From Acidimicrobiaceae bacterium (lineage in GTDB: Bacteria > Actinomycetota > Acidimicrobiia > Acidimicrobiales > RAAP-2): a stretch of DNA of 32,249 nucleotides. The position numbers and the translations under genes are program-made. The stretch is from contig PKWW01000002.1 of assembly GCA_003132165.1 (NCBI GenBank), positions 1 to 32,249 of the forward strand, written 5' to 3'. Positions 15,883 to 22,358 of this stretch are shown in pieces. Below the pieces are notes generated by a model that was not told where the DNA came from, made no database searches, and saw nothing but the letters and a program-made list of their open reading frames with translations. Each line of letters begins with the position of its first letter. The first letter of the stretch is position 1.

Positions 15883-17637
15883 GTGAGTGATGAGATGCCC
15901 CAATCAAATGACAGAGCCGCCGAGATGCTCCAGGAGTTCGCCGAGCTACTCGCCATCTCTGGTGGTGATCCCTTCAAGGTGCGGGCCTACGAGAAGGCGG
16001 CGCAGACCGTCGCCGGTTATCCCAAAGATGTAACCGACCTGGACGAGAAGGGACTCGACGCGATTCCGAGCATCGGTTCGCACCTGGCTCGAAAGATCAT
16101 CGAGTTCCTCCGCACCGGCACGGTGGAGGAACTGGACGAGTTGCGCGCTGTTGTCCCCGCCGGACTGCGCAGTCTGCTCGACGTACCGGGCCTGGGACCC
16201 AAGCGAGCCCACCAGGTCTACGACGAACTCGGCATCACCTCCGTGGGCGAGTTACTCGACGCCATCCATCAACACCGTCTCTGCCACCTGCCCGGCTGGG
16301 GGGAGCGCAGCGAGGAGAACCTCGCTCGGGCTATCCACGACGCTCACGCCGCTGGTGCGCGCATCCAACTGGCCGTCGCCCTCGGCCTCGCCGAGGAGAT
16401 CCTCGCTCATCTGTCCACCCTCCCCCAGGTCCGCAAGGCCGCCTACGCGGGATCGCTACGCCGGATGTGCGAAACAGTCGGCGACGTCGACCTCCTGATT
16501 GCCTCCGAAGAGCCCGGGCCGGTCATGGAAACCTTCTGTACGATGCCGCTCGTCGCTCGTGTCTTGGCCCGAGGCAGCACCAAGTCCTCGATCGTCACCA
16601 CCAAGGGTGTCCAGGTCGACCTGCGTCTCATCGAACCGCCCGTATGGGGCTCGGCACTGCTGTATTTCACCGGCTCGAAGGCCCACAACATCCATCTGCG
16701 CGAGATGGCCGTGCGGGCCGGCCAGAAGTTATCCGAGTACGGCCTCTTCGAGGCCGACGGGGGTCGGCTGATCGTCGCCGAGACCGAAGAGGGGGTCTAC
16801 AAACAGCTCGGACTGCCATGGATTCCCCCGACTATCCGTGAGGACACCGGTGAAATCGAAGCCGCGCTCGCAGGTGAACTCCCTAATCTCGTCGAGTTGC
16901 GCAACATCCGCGGTGACCTGCACACGCACACAAACCTCACCGATGGTGTCGCCTCCCTGGAGGACATGGTCACCGCCGCCAAGGCCCGCGGTTATCGCTA
17001 CTACGCAGTGACCGACCACGCGCCACTGCTCCATATGCAGCGCATGACCTCCGAAAAGGCCCTCGAACAACGTCACCGGATCCGCCTGCTCGAACAGAGC
17101 GCGGGCATCGCCCTGCTCCACGGTACCGAGCTCAACATCCAACCTGACGGCTCTCTCGATTGGGATGAGGACTTTCTCGCCGGCTTCGACATCGTGGTCG
17201 CTTGTGTGCACTCCGCCTTCCGTCAGTCCCGCGACGCCATGACCGCCAGGCTCTTGCGCGCCATCGAGCATCCCGCCGTCAACATCATCGGCCACCCCAC
17301 CGGACGCAGTATCGGTCGGCGCGCGCCGATCGACGCCGACTGGGACGAGGTCTTTCGCGCCGCGGCCCGCACGGGCACCGCCTTCGAGATCAACGCGAGC
17401 CCCGATCGCCTCGACCTCAACGGCGACCTGGTGCGTCGCGCCCGCCGCGCCGGCGTGCGTTTGGCCATCTCCACCGACGCCCACGCCGTGACCCACCTCG
17501 ACTTCATGCGCTTCGGTGTCGCCACCGCCCAGCGGGGCTGGGCGGAGTCCGCGGACATCATCAACACCTGGCCATTAGGCAAGATCCGTCGCTTCCTCGC
17601 CAAGCATCCGCCGACGCACACACGAAAGAGCGGATAG
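15883..17637 (+). CDS. polX: DNA polymerase/3'-5' exonuclease PolX
   Basis: A 584-residue bacterial family X polymerase used in base-excision and gap repair. The N-terminal 8-kDa-like and HhH domains include GDPFKVRAYEKAAQ and PGLGPKRAHQVYDELG. The nucleotidyltransferase core has GSLRR (190-194) followed by the DVD metal pair near 201. The C-terminal PHP phosphoesterase domain starts at GDLHTHTN (344-351), continues through VTDHA, and has late His/Asp ligands in STDAHAVTHLD. It provides 3'-5' exonuclease or AP-endonuclease activity in characterised homologues. A stop codon lies directly before GTG 15883; ATG 15895 is the alternative start. It adjoins recQ and the fusion gene, giving a loose repair-themed block. 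Confidence 0.93.
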   Translation: MSDEMPQSNDRAAEMLQEFAELLAISGGDPFKVRAYEKAAQTVAGYPKDVTDLDEKGLDAIPSIGSHLARKIIEFLRTGTVEELDELRAVVPAGLRSLLDVPGLGPKRAHQVYDELGITSVGELLDAIHQHRLCHLPGWGERSEENLARAIHDAHAAGARIQLAVALGLAEEILAHLSTLPQVRKAAYAGSLRRMCETVGDVDLLIASEEPGPVMETFCTMPLVARVLARGSTKSSIVTTKGVQVDLRLIEPPVWGSALLYFTGSKAHNIHLREMAVRAGQKLSEYGLFEADGGRLIVAETEEGVYKQLGLPWIPPTIREDTGEIEAALAGELPNLVELRNIRGDLHTHTNLTDGVASLEDMVTAAKARGYRYYAVTDHAPLLHMQRMTSEKALEQRHRIRLLEQSAGIALLHGTELNIQPDGSLDWDEDFLAGFDIVVACVHSAFRQSRDAMTARLLRAIEHPAVNIIGHPTGRSIGRRAPIDADWDEVFRAAARTGTAFEINASPDRLDLNGDLVRRARRAGVRLAISTDAHAVTHLDFMRFGVATAQRGWAESADIINTWPLGKIRRFLAKHPPTHTRKSG

Positions 17638-17738
17638 TTCGAGTTCCACGTGACGCGTCGGTCAAGAGGCAAGTCCGTCTGGTTGGCGAACGGAAGACTC
17701 GACGCCGATGAGGACAGTTGAATCGCGAGCGCAGCCGC

Positions 17739-17935
17739 TCTGCCCCTCAGATGCAATTCCTCTGACATTCCGATGCAAATCGACGGCACGAACCTCGGCA
17801 CTCTTGACCCACTGAACTTCGATGCAACTCCAGTGAAGTTCGAGTGCAACTTGACATCAACTGTCAAGTTGCATCCGAGATGCAGTCCGAGTTGCATCCG
17901 AGATGCACTCACCACTTTTTCAAGATGCAAATCGG
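17739..17935. repeat. Cluster of seven degenerate 22-bp repeat units, mixed orientation
   Basis: Plus-strand units lie at 17739-17760, 17761-17782, 17811-17831, 17832-17853 and (weaker) 17914-17935. Two minus-strand units lie at about 17867-17911 and share the exact 18-mer AGTTGCATCCGAGATGCA at 17867 and 17890. The consensus is roughly ACTGAAGTTC, about one or two bases, then GATGCAACT. GATGCAA or its complement occurs six times in 181 bp. The stretch CCACTGAACTTCGATGCAA (17809-17827) is repeated exactly at 19127-19145, on the other side of the toxin-antitoxin genes. Confidence 0.8.
17845..17873. repeat. Perfect 12-bp inverted repeat between oppositely oriented repeat units
   Basis: TGCAACTTGACA and TGTCAAGTTGCA pair perfectly around the 5-nt loop TCAAC. 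In RNA or single-stranded DNA this is a stable stem. It marks the point where the repeat units switch strand. Confidence 0.75.
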
Positions 17936-18109
17936 ACTCAAATTCAGAGAGATGATCGATGAGCGGCCGTCGGCGTATCCCAAACGCTGCGCTCATCGAA
18001 TCCTGGTACCTTTTGAACCTAGGCAAAGGACCCACTCCTTCTTCGTTGTCGGTCCTCCGTCTCCTTACTACTGCTGGCTGACTCTAACCAGCGTGTAGGC
18101 CCACAATCG

Positions 18110-18163
18110 TTGATAATGTGAACTTTCGGAAATATGTGCTTTTCCGAAAGTATGAGGTACACT
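18110..18163 (+). promoter_or_regulatory. Promoter region of the HTH-RelE operon
   Basis: Two readings are possible. TTGATA (18110-18115) with TATGTG (18133-18138) has ideal 17-bp spacing. Alternatively TACACT (18158-18163) is a TANNNT -10 seven nt before the ATG, matching other genes here. Both place the 18122-18151 dyad over the promoter. Confidence 0.4.
18122..18151. promoter_or_regulatory. Perfect 11-bp inverted repeat, probable operator of the antitoxin
   Basis: ACTTTCGGAAA and TTTCCGAAAGT are exact complements separated by 8 bp. The dyad lies 20-49 bp before the HTH gene, within its promoter region, as expected for autorepression by a DNA-binding antitoxin. It is unrelated in sequence to the 22-bp repeats. 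Confidence 0.65.
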
Positions 18164-18170
18164 AGGAGAC

Positions 18171-18674
18171 ATGAGTTTCTTCGGGACAATGCCAACAGCA
18201 CCGCCGATCACAAAGTCTTTGCCTACGAAAAACATCGATTCCGCGGCGCTCACCGCGATACTCGCCGACATCTTTGATGTCATCGATCTGCAGCCCTCGA
18301 GCGACGTACAGCACCTTCTCAGGGACGTATTGCACATCGCGCGCGACGAACGATTAGAGGCAGTGCCGGTAGCGTCTGCCGCAGAGATATTAGAAGTGTC
18401 TCAGCCCACGATTCGATCCTGGATTGACCGCGGAGTTCTTGAAGTCCGTACCGGCAGGAGACCTGTGAAAGTCACGTCTGAGTCACTGGGTCGCGCACTT
18501 GCCACCGTACGGCGACTTCGAAGTGCCGGTGCTACCAAAGGGTTACTCGAGAAGGCAGTGAACGACCTCAGAGATCGGGAAGATCGACTCGCGCTCGTCG
18601 ATCGAATTGAAGAACTGCGTCAAGAAACCACGGTTCCCATTGACCTCGACAATCTTGACGAACTCTTTCAATAG
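18171..18674 (+). CDS. Helix-turn-helix protein, probable antitoxin
   Basis: The 167-residue protein carries an excisionase/MerR-like HTH at about residues 66-90 (VASAAEILEVSQPTIRSWIDRGVL). It is preceded by a helical N-terminal region of about 60 residues and followed by a charged helical tail (LRDREDRLALVDRIEELRQ), which could wrap a toxin. ATG 18171 has AGGAG 2-7 nt upstream. The next gene's GTG overlaps its TAG by one base, so the two are one operon. A RelE-like partner and an upstream dyad make an autoregulating antitoxin the best reading; a plain transcription factor is the alternative. Base composition is lower in GC than the neighbours, suggesting acquisition. Confidence 0.75.
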   Translation: MSFFGTMPTAPPITKSLPTKNIDSAALTAILADIFDVIDLQPSSDVQHLLRDVLHIARDERLEAVPVASAAEILEVSQPTIRSWIDRGVLEVRTGRRPVKVTSESLGRALATVRRLRSAGATKGLLEKAVNDLRDREDRLALVDRIEELRQETTVPIDLDNLDELFQ

Positions 18675-19123
18675 TGCCGGCGAAGCGTCGAGTCCGTAAG
18701 GCTCCGCCAAGATTCGCGCTCGTGGCGACTGCTGGCGCAATCGACGATTTCAAAGACGTTCCCGCAGGGGCGCGCAGCTTAGTAAAGACACGCCTGCGAC
18801 GACTCGCGATGGAAGGGTGTCGCGTCGCGGGGTACTCGCTGAGCGGCGACACGCCTTGGCCGAAACTTTGTTCGAAGCACATTGGGGAAGATTGGCGAGT
18901 CGTTGTTGCCTTCCAAGCAGACGACTCCATCGTCATAATCAAAATAGCTCTGCACGACGACAAACGTGATCCGTACGCCGAGATCGCCGTCGAGCTGAAC
19001 GTGCCTATCTCTACGGCGGAGCGGACGAAACCGCCGTGCTGTGAAGATGGTGTCCCACCCATGCTCGACCAAGAAGTCCTTGAAACCCTCAGCCAGGCGT
19101 TTAGAAATCTGCGAGGAATTTAG
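18674..19123 (+). CDS. RelE-like toxin family protein
   Basis: The 149-residue basic protein has a RelE/ParE-like pattern. Helices (ARSLVKTRLRRLAMEG) are followed by beta strands with LSGDTPWPKL, then GEDWRVVVAFQADDSIVIIKIALHDD, ending with a conserved-looking DPYAEI. RelE-family members cleave mRNA on the ribosome or inhibit gyrase; which applies here cannot be told. It is longer than typical RelE (about 90 residues), with an added C-terminal stretch (CCEDGVPPMLDQEVLETLSQAF). GTG 18674 overlaps the HTH gene stop. A perfect copy of repeat sequence begins only a few bases after its stop codon. Confidence 0.7.
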   Translation: MPAKRRVRKAPPRFALVATAGAIDDFKDVPAGARSLVKTRLRRLAMEGCRVAGYSLSGDTPWPKLCSKHIGEDWRVVVAFQADDSIVIIKIALHDDKRDPYAEIAVELNVPISTAERTKPPCCEDGVPPMLDQEVLETLSQAFRNLRGI

Positions 19124-19128
19124 AAGCC

Positions 19129-19260
19129 ACTGAACTTCGATGCAACCGAACTGAAGATCAGATGCAACTCGACTGAAGTTCGGATGAATCAGCACTGAAG
19201 TTCACGTGCAACTTGGCTGCACGTCACCCGCAATTTCCGCTGAATATCAGGTGAAACTCC
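19129..19260 (+). repeat. Tandem array of six degenerate 22-bp units
   Basis: Units run 19129-19149, 19150-19171, 19172-19193, 19194-19215, 19216-19238 and 19239-19260: lengths 21, 22, 22, 22, 23, 22, exactly 132 bp in total. The first four clearly share ACTGAAGTTC plus ATGCAACT; the last two have decayed (GCTGCACGTC..., GCTGAATATC...). Most units contain a small dyad AGTT-N7-AACT. There are no spacers. The array fills the gap between the RelE-like stop and the nrdJ stop almost completely. Confidence 0.8.
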
Positions 19261-19263
19261 CCA

Positions 19264-22098
19264 TCAACTGCAGCCGCTCGTCGCTCCACAGCTCGAGCAT
19301 ACGTAGCACGAGCCCGCTCGCTGCATCGCGTTGCCGCACTGGTAACACATTGGCGCGTCGCGCTGCTCGGAACGGTTCAGTAGCGTGGGCTGCTCGGTGT
19401 GCTGCGGCCTCTCGTTCACTTCGAGCAAGGTCGGCTGCGCGCTGACCCCGACGGTCGGCGTGGTCTGCTCGGCGATCTCGGGCAGCGTTGGCTGAATTCG
19501 CTCGCTCGTCGAGAGCACGCCCAACTCCTCGCGTTCGCTCGGGCTTAAGTAGTCGAGTGCCAAGCGCCGGAAGATGTAGTCCACCAGCGACGTCGCGATA
19601 CGCAGATCGGGATCGTCAGTCATGCCCGACGGCTCGAACTTCATGTTCACGTACTTGCGCACGTAGGTCGCGAGCGGCACGCCATGCTGGAGACCGAGGC
19701 TGATCGAGATCGAGAAGGCGTCCATGATGCCCGCGAGGGTCGAGCCCTGCTTGGAGACCTTGATGAACGCCTCACCCGGTCGACCGTCCTCGTACTCGCC
19801 GACGGTCACGTAGCCCTCGCAGTCCGCGACGCGAAAGGCGAACGTCGTCGATACGCGACGACGCGGAAGGCGCTCGCGCACCGCGCCGACGACGACGTGG
19901 CTGCCCTCAGTCTTCGCGAGTTCCAGCGCCGCCTCGAGCTTGGTGATCTTGGTGTAGAGCTCGGCCGCGACCGAGTCGGTCGCGGTGACCGACGCCGTCG
20001 ACTCTTCGCCGTCCTTCTTCGCCGTCGAGAGGGGCTGGCCGACCTTGCAGTTGTCGCGATAGATCGCGACGGCCTTCACGCCCAAACGCCAGGCGTCCAT
20101 GTGCAGGTTCTCGACCTCTTCGATGGTCGCGTCCTCTGGCATGTTGACGGTCTTGGAGATTGCACCCGAAATAAACGGCTGGACGGCGCCCATCATCTTC
20201 ACGTGACCCAGGTAGTGGATGGTGTTGTCACCCATGGAGCACGCGAACACCGGCAGGTGCTCGGGCTTGAGGCCCGGGGCTCCGACGATGGACTTGTTGG
20301 TGTCGATGTAGTCCTCGATGGCGGCGGCCTCGTCCTCGGAGTAACCGAGCACGCGCAGCGCACGCGGCACCGTCTGGTTGACGATGGACATGTTGCCGCC
20401 ACCCACCAGCTTCTTGAATTTCACGAGACCGAGGTCAGGCTCAATGCCAGTCGTGTCGCAGTCCATCAAGAGACCAATCGTGCCCGTCGGCGCGAGCACG
20501 GAAGCTTGGGCGTTGCGTACACCGTGGCGCACGCCAAGGTCGACTGCCTCTTCCCAGGAACGCTGGGCCGCCTCAAGGATCTCGATGGGCGCCTTCGCGG
20601 CGTCGATCTGGTACGACGCGTCACGGTGCATACGCAGCACGTTGATCATGGGCTCGGCGTTCTCGGCGTAGCCCTCGTGGGGGCCCATGCGTCCCGCGGT
20701 GCGCGCACTCGTCGCGTAGGCGTGGCCGGTCATCAACGCGGTGATGGCGGCGGCCCAGGCGCGGCCGGCGTCGGAGTCGTAGGCGAGGCCCGAAGCCATC
20801 AAAAGTGCTCCGAGGTTCGCGTAACCGAGACCCAGCTGACGGAAACGGCGCGAGTTGTCGCCGATCTTCTCGGTCGGGTAGTCGGCCGCACCCACGATGA
20901 TCTCCTGGGCGGTGAAGAGCACCTCGATGGAGGACTTGAACGCGTCGACGTCGAAATGGCCGTCCGAGCGCAGATACTTCATGAGGTTCAGGCTCGCGAG
21001 GTTGCACGCCGAGTTGTCGATGTGCATGTACTCCGAGCAGGGGTTCGAGCCGTTGATGCGGTCGGTGTTGGACGACGTGTGCCAGCGGTTGATGGTCGTG
21101 TCGAACTGCAGACCGGGGTCCGCGCACTCCCACGCGGCGCGTGCGATCTGACGCCACAGTTCGCGGGCCTTCAGCGTGCGAACGGAACGTCCGTCGTGAC
21201 GGGCCGTCAGGTTCCAGTCGGCGTCATCGAGGACGGCCTGCATGAAGTCGTCCGAGACCCGCACCGAGTTGTTGGCGTTCTGGTACTGGATCGAGTGAAT
21301 GTCCTTGCCGTCGAGGTCCATGTCGAAGCCGGCGTCGCGCAACACTCGAGCCTTGTTCTCCTCGTTGGCCTTGCACCAGACAAACTCTTCGATGTCGGGG
21401 TGGTCCACGTCGAGGATGACCATCTTCGCCGCCCGTCGGGTCTTGCCGCCGGACTTGATGGTGCCCGCCGAGGCGTCAGCGCCACGCATGAACGACACCG
21501 GGCCGCTCGCGGTGCCGCCGCCCTCGAGTGCTTCGAGGCTTGAGCGTATCTTGGAGAGGTTCACGCCCGCGCCCGATCCGCCCTTGAAGATGATGCCCTC
21601 TTCGGTGTACCAGTTGAGGATCGAGCGCATGGAGTCCTCGACGGCGAGGATGAAGCAGGCGCTGCCCTGCTGGGGCACGCCCTTCACGCCGATGTTGAAC
21701 CAGACCGGCGAGTTGAAGGCGGCCTTTTGAGTGATCAGGAGGTGCTTCAGTTCGCCGCGGAAGGTCTCGGCCTCTTCCTCGTCGACGAAGTAGTCGCTGC
21801 CGACGCCCCAGGCGGTGATCGTGTCGACGATGCGGTCAACGACCTGCTTCAGGCTGGTCTCACGCTCGTCGGTACCGAGCGTGCCCCGGAAGTACTTCTG
21901 GGCGAGGATGTTCGTAGCGTTGAACGACCACGATGCGGGTACCTCGACGTCGAGCTGCTCGAAGGCGACCGAACCGTCGCGGAAGTTCGAAATGCGCGCG
22001 TCGCGACGGTCCCAGACGACCTCGTCGTACGGGTGACGATCCTCAGTGGTGAAAAAACGGCGGAGCCCAATCCCTAGGCGCTGTGGTGCGATAGCCAT
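19264..22098 (-). CDS. nrdJ: Coenzyme-B12-dependent (class II) ribonucleoside-diphosphate reductase
   Basis: This 944-residue enzyme reduces ribonucleotides to deoxyribonucleotides using adenosylcobalamin, so DNA precursor supply here depends on B12. Landmarks are NSPVWFNIG in the substrate region, IFKGGSGAGVNLS, the NPCSE active-site motif near residue 352 followed by HIDNSACNLASLNL, and PTGTIGLLMDCDTTGIEPD. The C-terminal CYQCGNAM...CYVCSSCG is a zinc-ribbon-like tail that carries the re-reducing cysteines. The frame opens at 22131, but ATG 22098 (MAIAPQRLG) follows a purine-rich AGAGAAGAGAG. The leader between the NrdR-like boxes and the start is about 100 nt. No NrdAB or NrdR gene is in the window. 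Confidence 0.96.
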   Translation of the reverse strand: MAIAPQRLGIGLRRFFTTEDRHPYDEVVWDRRDARISNFRDGSVAFEQLDVEVPASWSFNATNILAQKYFRGTLGTDERETSLKQVVDRIVDTITAWGVGSDYFVDEEEAETFRGELKHLLITQKAAFNSPVWFNIGVKGVPQQGSACFILAVEDSMRSILNWYTEEGIIFKGGSGAGVNLSKIRSSLEALEGGGTASGPVSFMRGADASAGTIKSGGKTRRAAKMVILDVDHPDIEEFVWCKANEENKARVLRDAGFDMDLDGKDIHSIQYQNANNSVRVSDDFMQAVLDDADWNLTARHDGRSVRTLKARELWRQIARAAWECADPGLQFDTTINRWHTSSNTDRINGSNPCSEYMHIDNSACNLASLNLMKYLRSDGHFDVDAFKSSIEVLFTAQEIIVGAADYPTEKIGDNSRRFRQLGLGYANLGALLMASGLAYDSDAGRAWAAAITALMTGHAYATSARTAGRMGPHEGYAENAEPMINVLRMHRDASYQIDAAKAPIEILEAAQRSWEEAVDLGVRHGVRNAQASVLAPTGTIGLLMDCDTTGIEPDLGLVKFKKLVGGGNMSIVNQTVPRALRVLGYSEDEAAAIEDYIDTNKSIVGAPGLKPEHLPVFACSMGDNTIHYLGHVKMMGAVQPFISGAISKTVNMPEDATIEEVENLHMDAWRLGVKAVAIYRDNCKVGQPLSTAKKDGEESTASVTATDSVAAELYTKITKLEAALELAKTEGSHVVVGAVRERLPRRRVSTTFAFRVADCEGYVTVGEYEDGRPGEAFIKVSKQGSTLAGIMDAFSISISLGLQHGVPLATYVRKYVNMKFEPSGMTDDPDLRIATSLVDYIFRRLALDYLSPSEREELGVLSTSERIQPTLPEIAEQTTPTVGVSAQPTLLEVNERPQHTEQPTLLNRSEQRDAPMCYQCGNAMQRAGSCYVCSSCGATSGCS

Positions 22099-22195
22099 AT
22101 CAATCTCTCTTCTCTTCCCAGTGTCCGACACTTCGAATGCGCTTCTGGCGCCGTCGGGGCTGGGAGTACGAGGTTACTGCTTCTCGGCTCCCTAG

Positions 22196-22211
22196 CCACT
22201 ATATGTAGTGG
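22196..22211. promoter_or_regulatory. NrdR box 1
   Basis: CCACTATATGTAGTGG is palindromic and close to the published NrdR-box pattern (acaCwAtATaTwGtgt). It overlaps a TATAGT -10-like hexamer on the nrdJ strand. It lies 97 bp upstream of the nrdJ start. Confidence 0.65.
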
Positions 22212-22226
22212 TTGACCCTCTACACG

Positions 22227-22242
22227 TCGCAAGATGCTGTGT
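22227..22242. promoter_or_regulatory. NrdR box 2 (weaker)
   Basis: TCGCAAGATGCTGTGT matches the NrdR pattern at about 12 of 16 positions. Its centre is exactly 31 bp from that of box 1, the three-helical-turn spacing typical of NrdR box pairs. The spacing is what makes it credible. Confidence 0.5.
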
Positions 22243-22264
22243 CATTACAGCACTGTAATTACAC
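22239..22264. promoter_or_regulatory. 26-bp palindrome in the nrdJ-glpK divergent region
   Basis: GTGTCATTACAG-CA-CTGTAATTACAC pairs at 11 of 12 positions, with a perfect inner ATTACAG/CTGTAAT. It touches NrdR box 2 and lies about 95 bp before glpK. The form suits a dimeric GntR- or TetR-type repressor, but no such gene is present here. Confidence 0.5.
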
Positions 22265-22345
22265 CACGTCAACTCTTTTCTGTCCTTTTTTGAAGTTTTC
22301 TCTTCGCCGAAACCTTGAACCCAGTAACTGGCCCGAAACCGTCGC

Positions 22346-22351
22346 TAGCCT
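22346..22351 (+). promoter_or_regulatory. Putative -10 element (TAGCCT) of a leaderless glpK promoter
   Basis: TAGCCT fits TANNNT and ends 7 nt before GTG 22359. No Shine-Dalgarno sequence is visible before that GTG, which agrees with a leaderless start. Confidence 0.4.
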
Positions 22352-22358
22352 CGGCCGG

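Larger units (their letters stand above)
17638..18170. other. 533-bp repeat-bearing region upstream of the toxin-antitoxin genes
   Basis: No gene is supported. It holds the upstream cluster of 22-bp repeats (17739-17935), a 12-bp-stem hairpin formed where units face each other (17845-17873), and the promoter/operator of the HTH gene (18110-18163). The section 17638-17738 shows nothing I can name. Confidence 0.5.

Noticed and set aside
15470..15907. N-terminal extension of the phosphoribosyltransferase fusion protein
   Set aside because: The extension is low-complexity and Arg-rich, while ATG 15469 has a perfect GGAGG and starts at the domain.
17223..18035. Long minus-strand open frame across the repeat region (270 codons)
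   Set aside because: Its first half is antisense to polX and its N-terminal half is made only of translated 22-bp repeats in shifting phase; no ribosome site or family pattern.
19129..19260. CRISPR array
   Set aside because: Units are contiguous with no unique spacers, vary in sequence and have no nearby cas genes.
19684..21543. 619-codon open frame on the plus strand
   Set aside because: It is antisense to nrdJ, with the Arg/Val/Asp-rich composition typical of GC-rich shadow frames.
22098..22196. Cobalamin riboswitch in the nrdJ leader
   Set aside because: The leader is only about 100 nt and shows no B12-box-like sequence; a short AGTGTC-C-GACACT dyad (22120-22132) is all that is visible.
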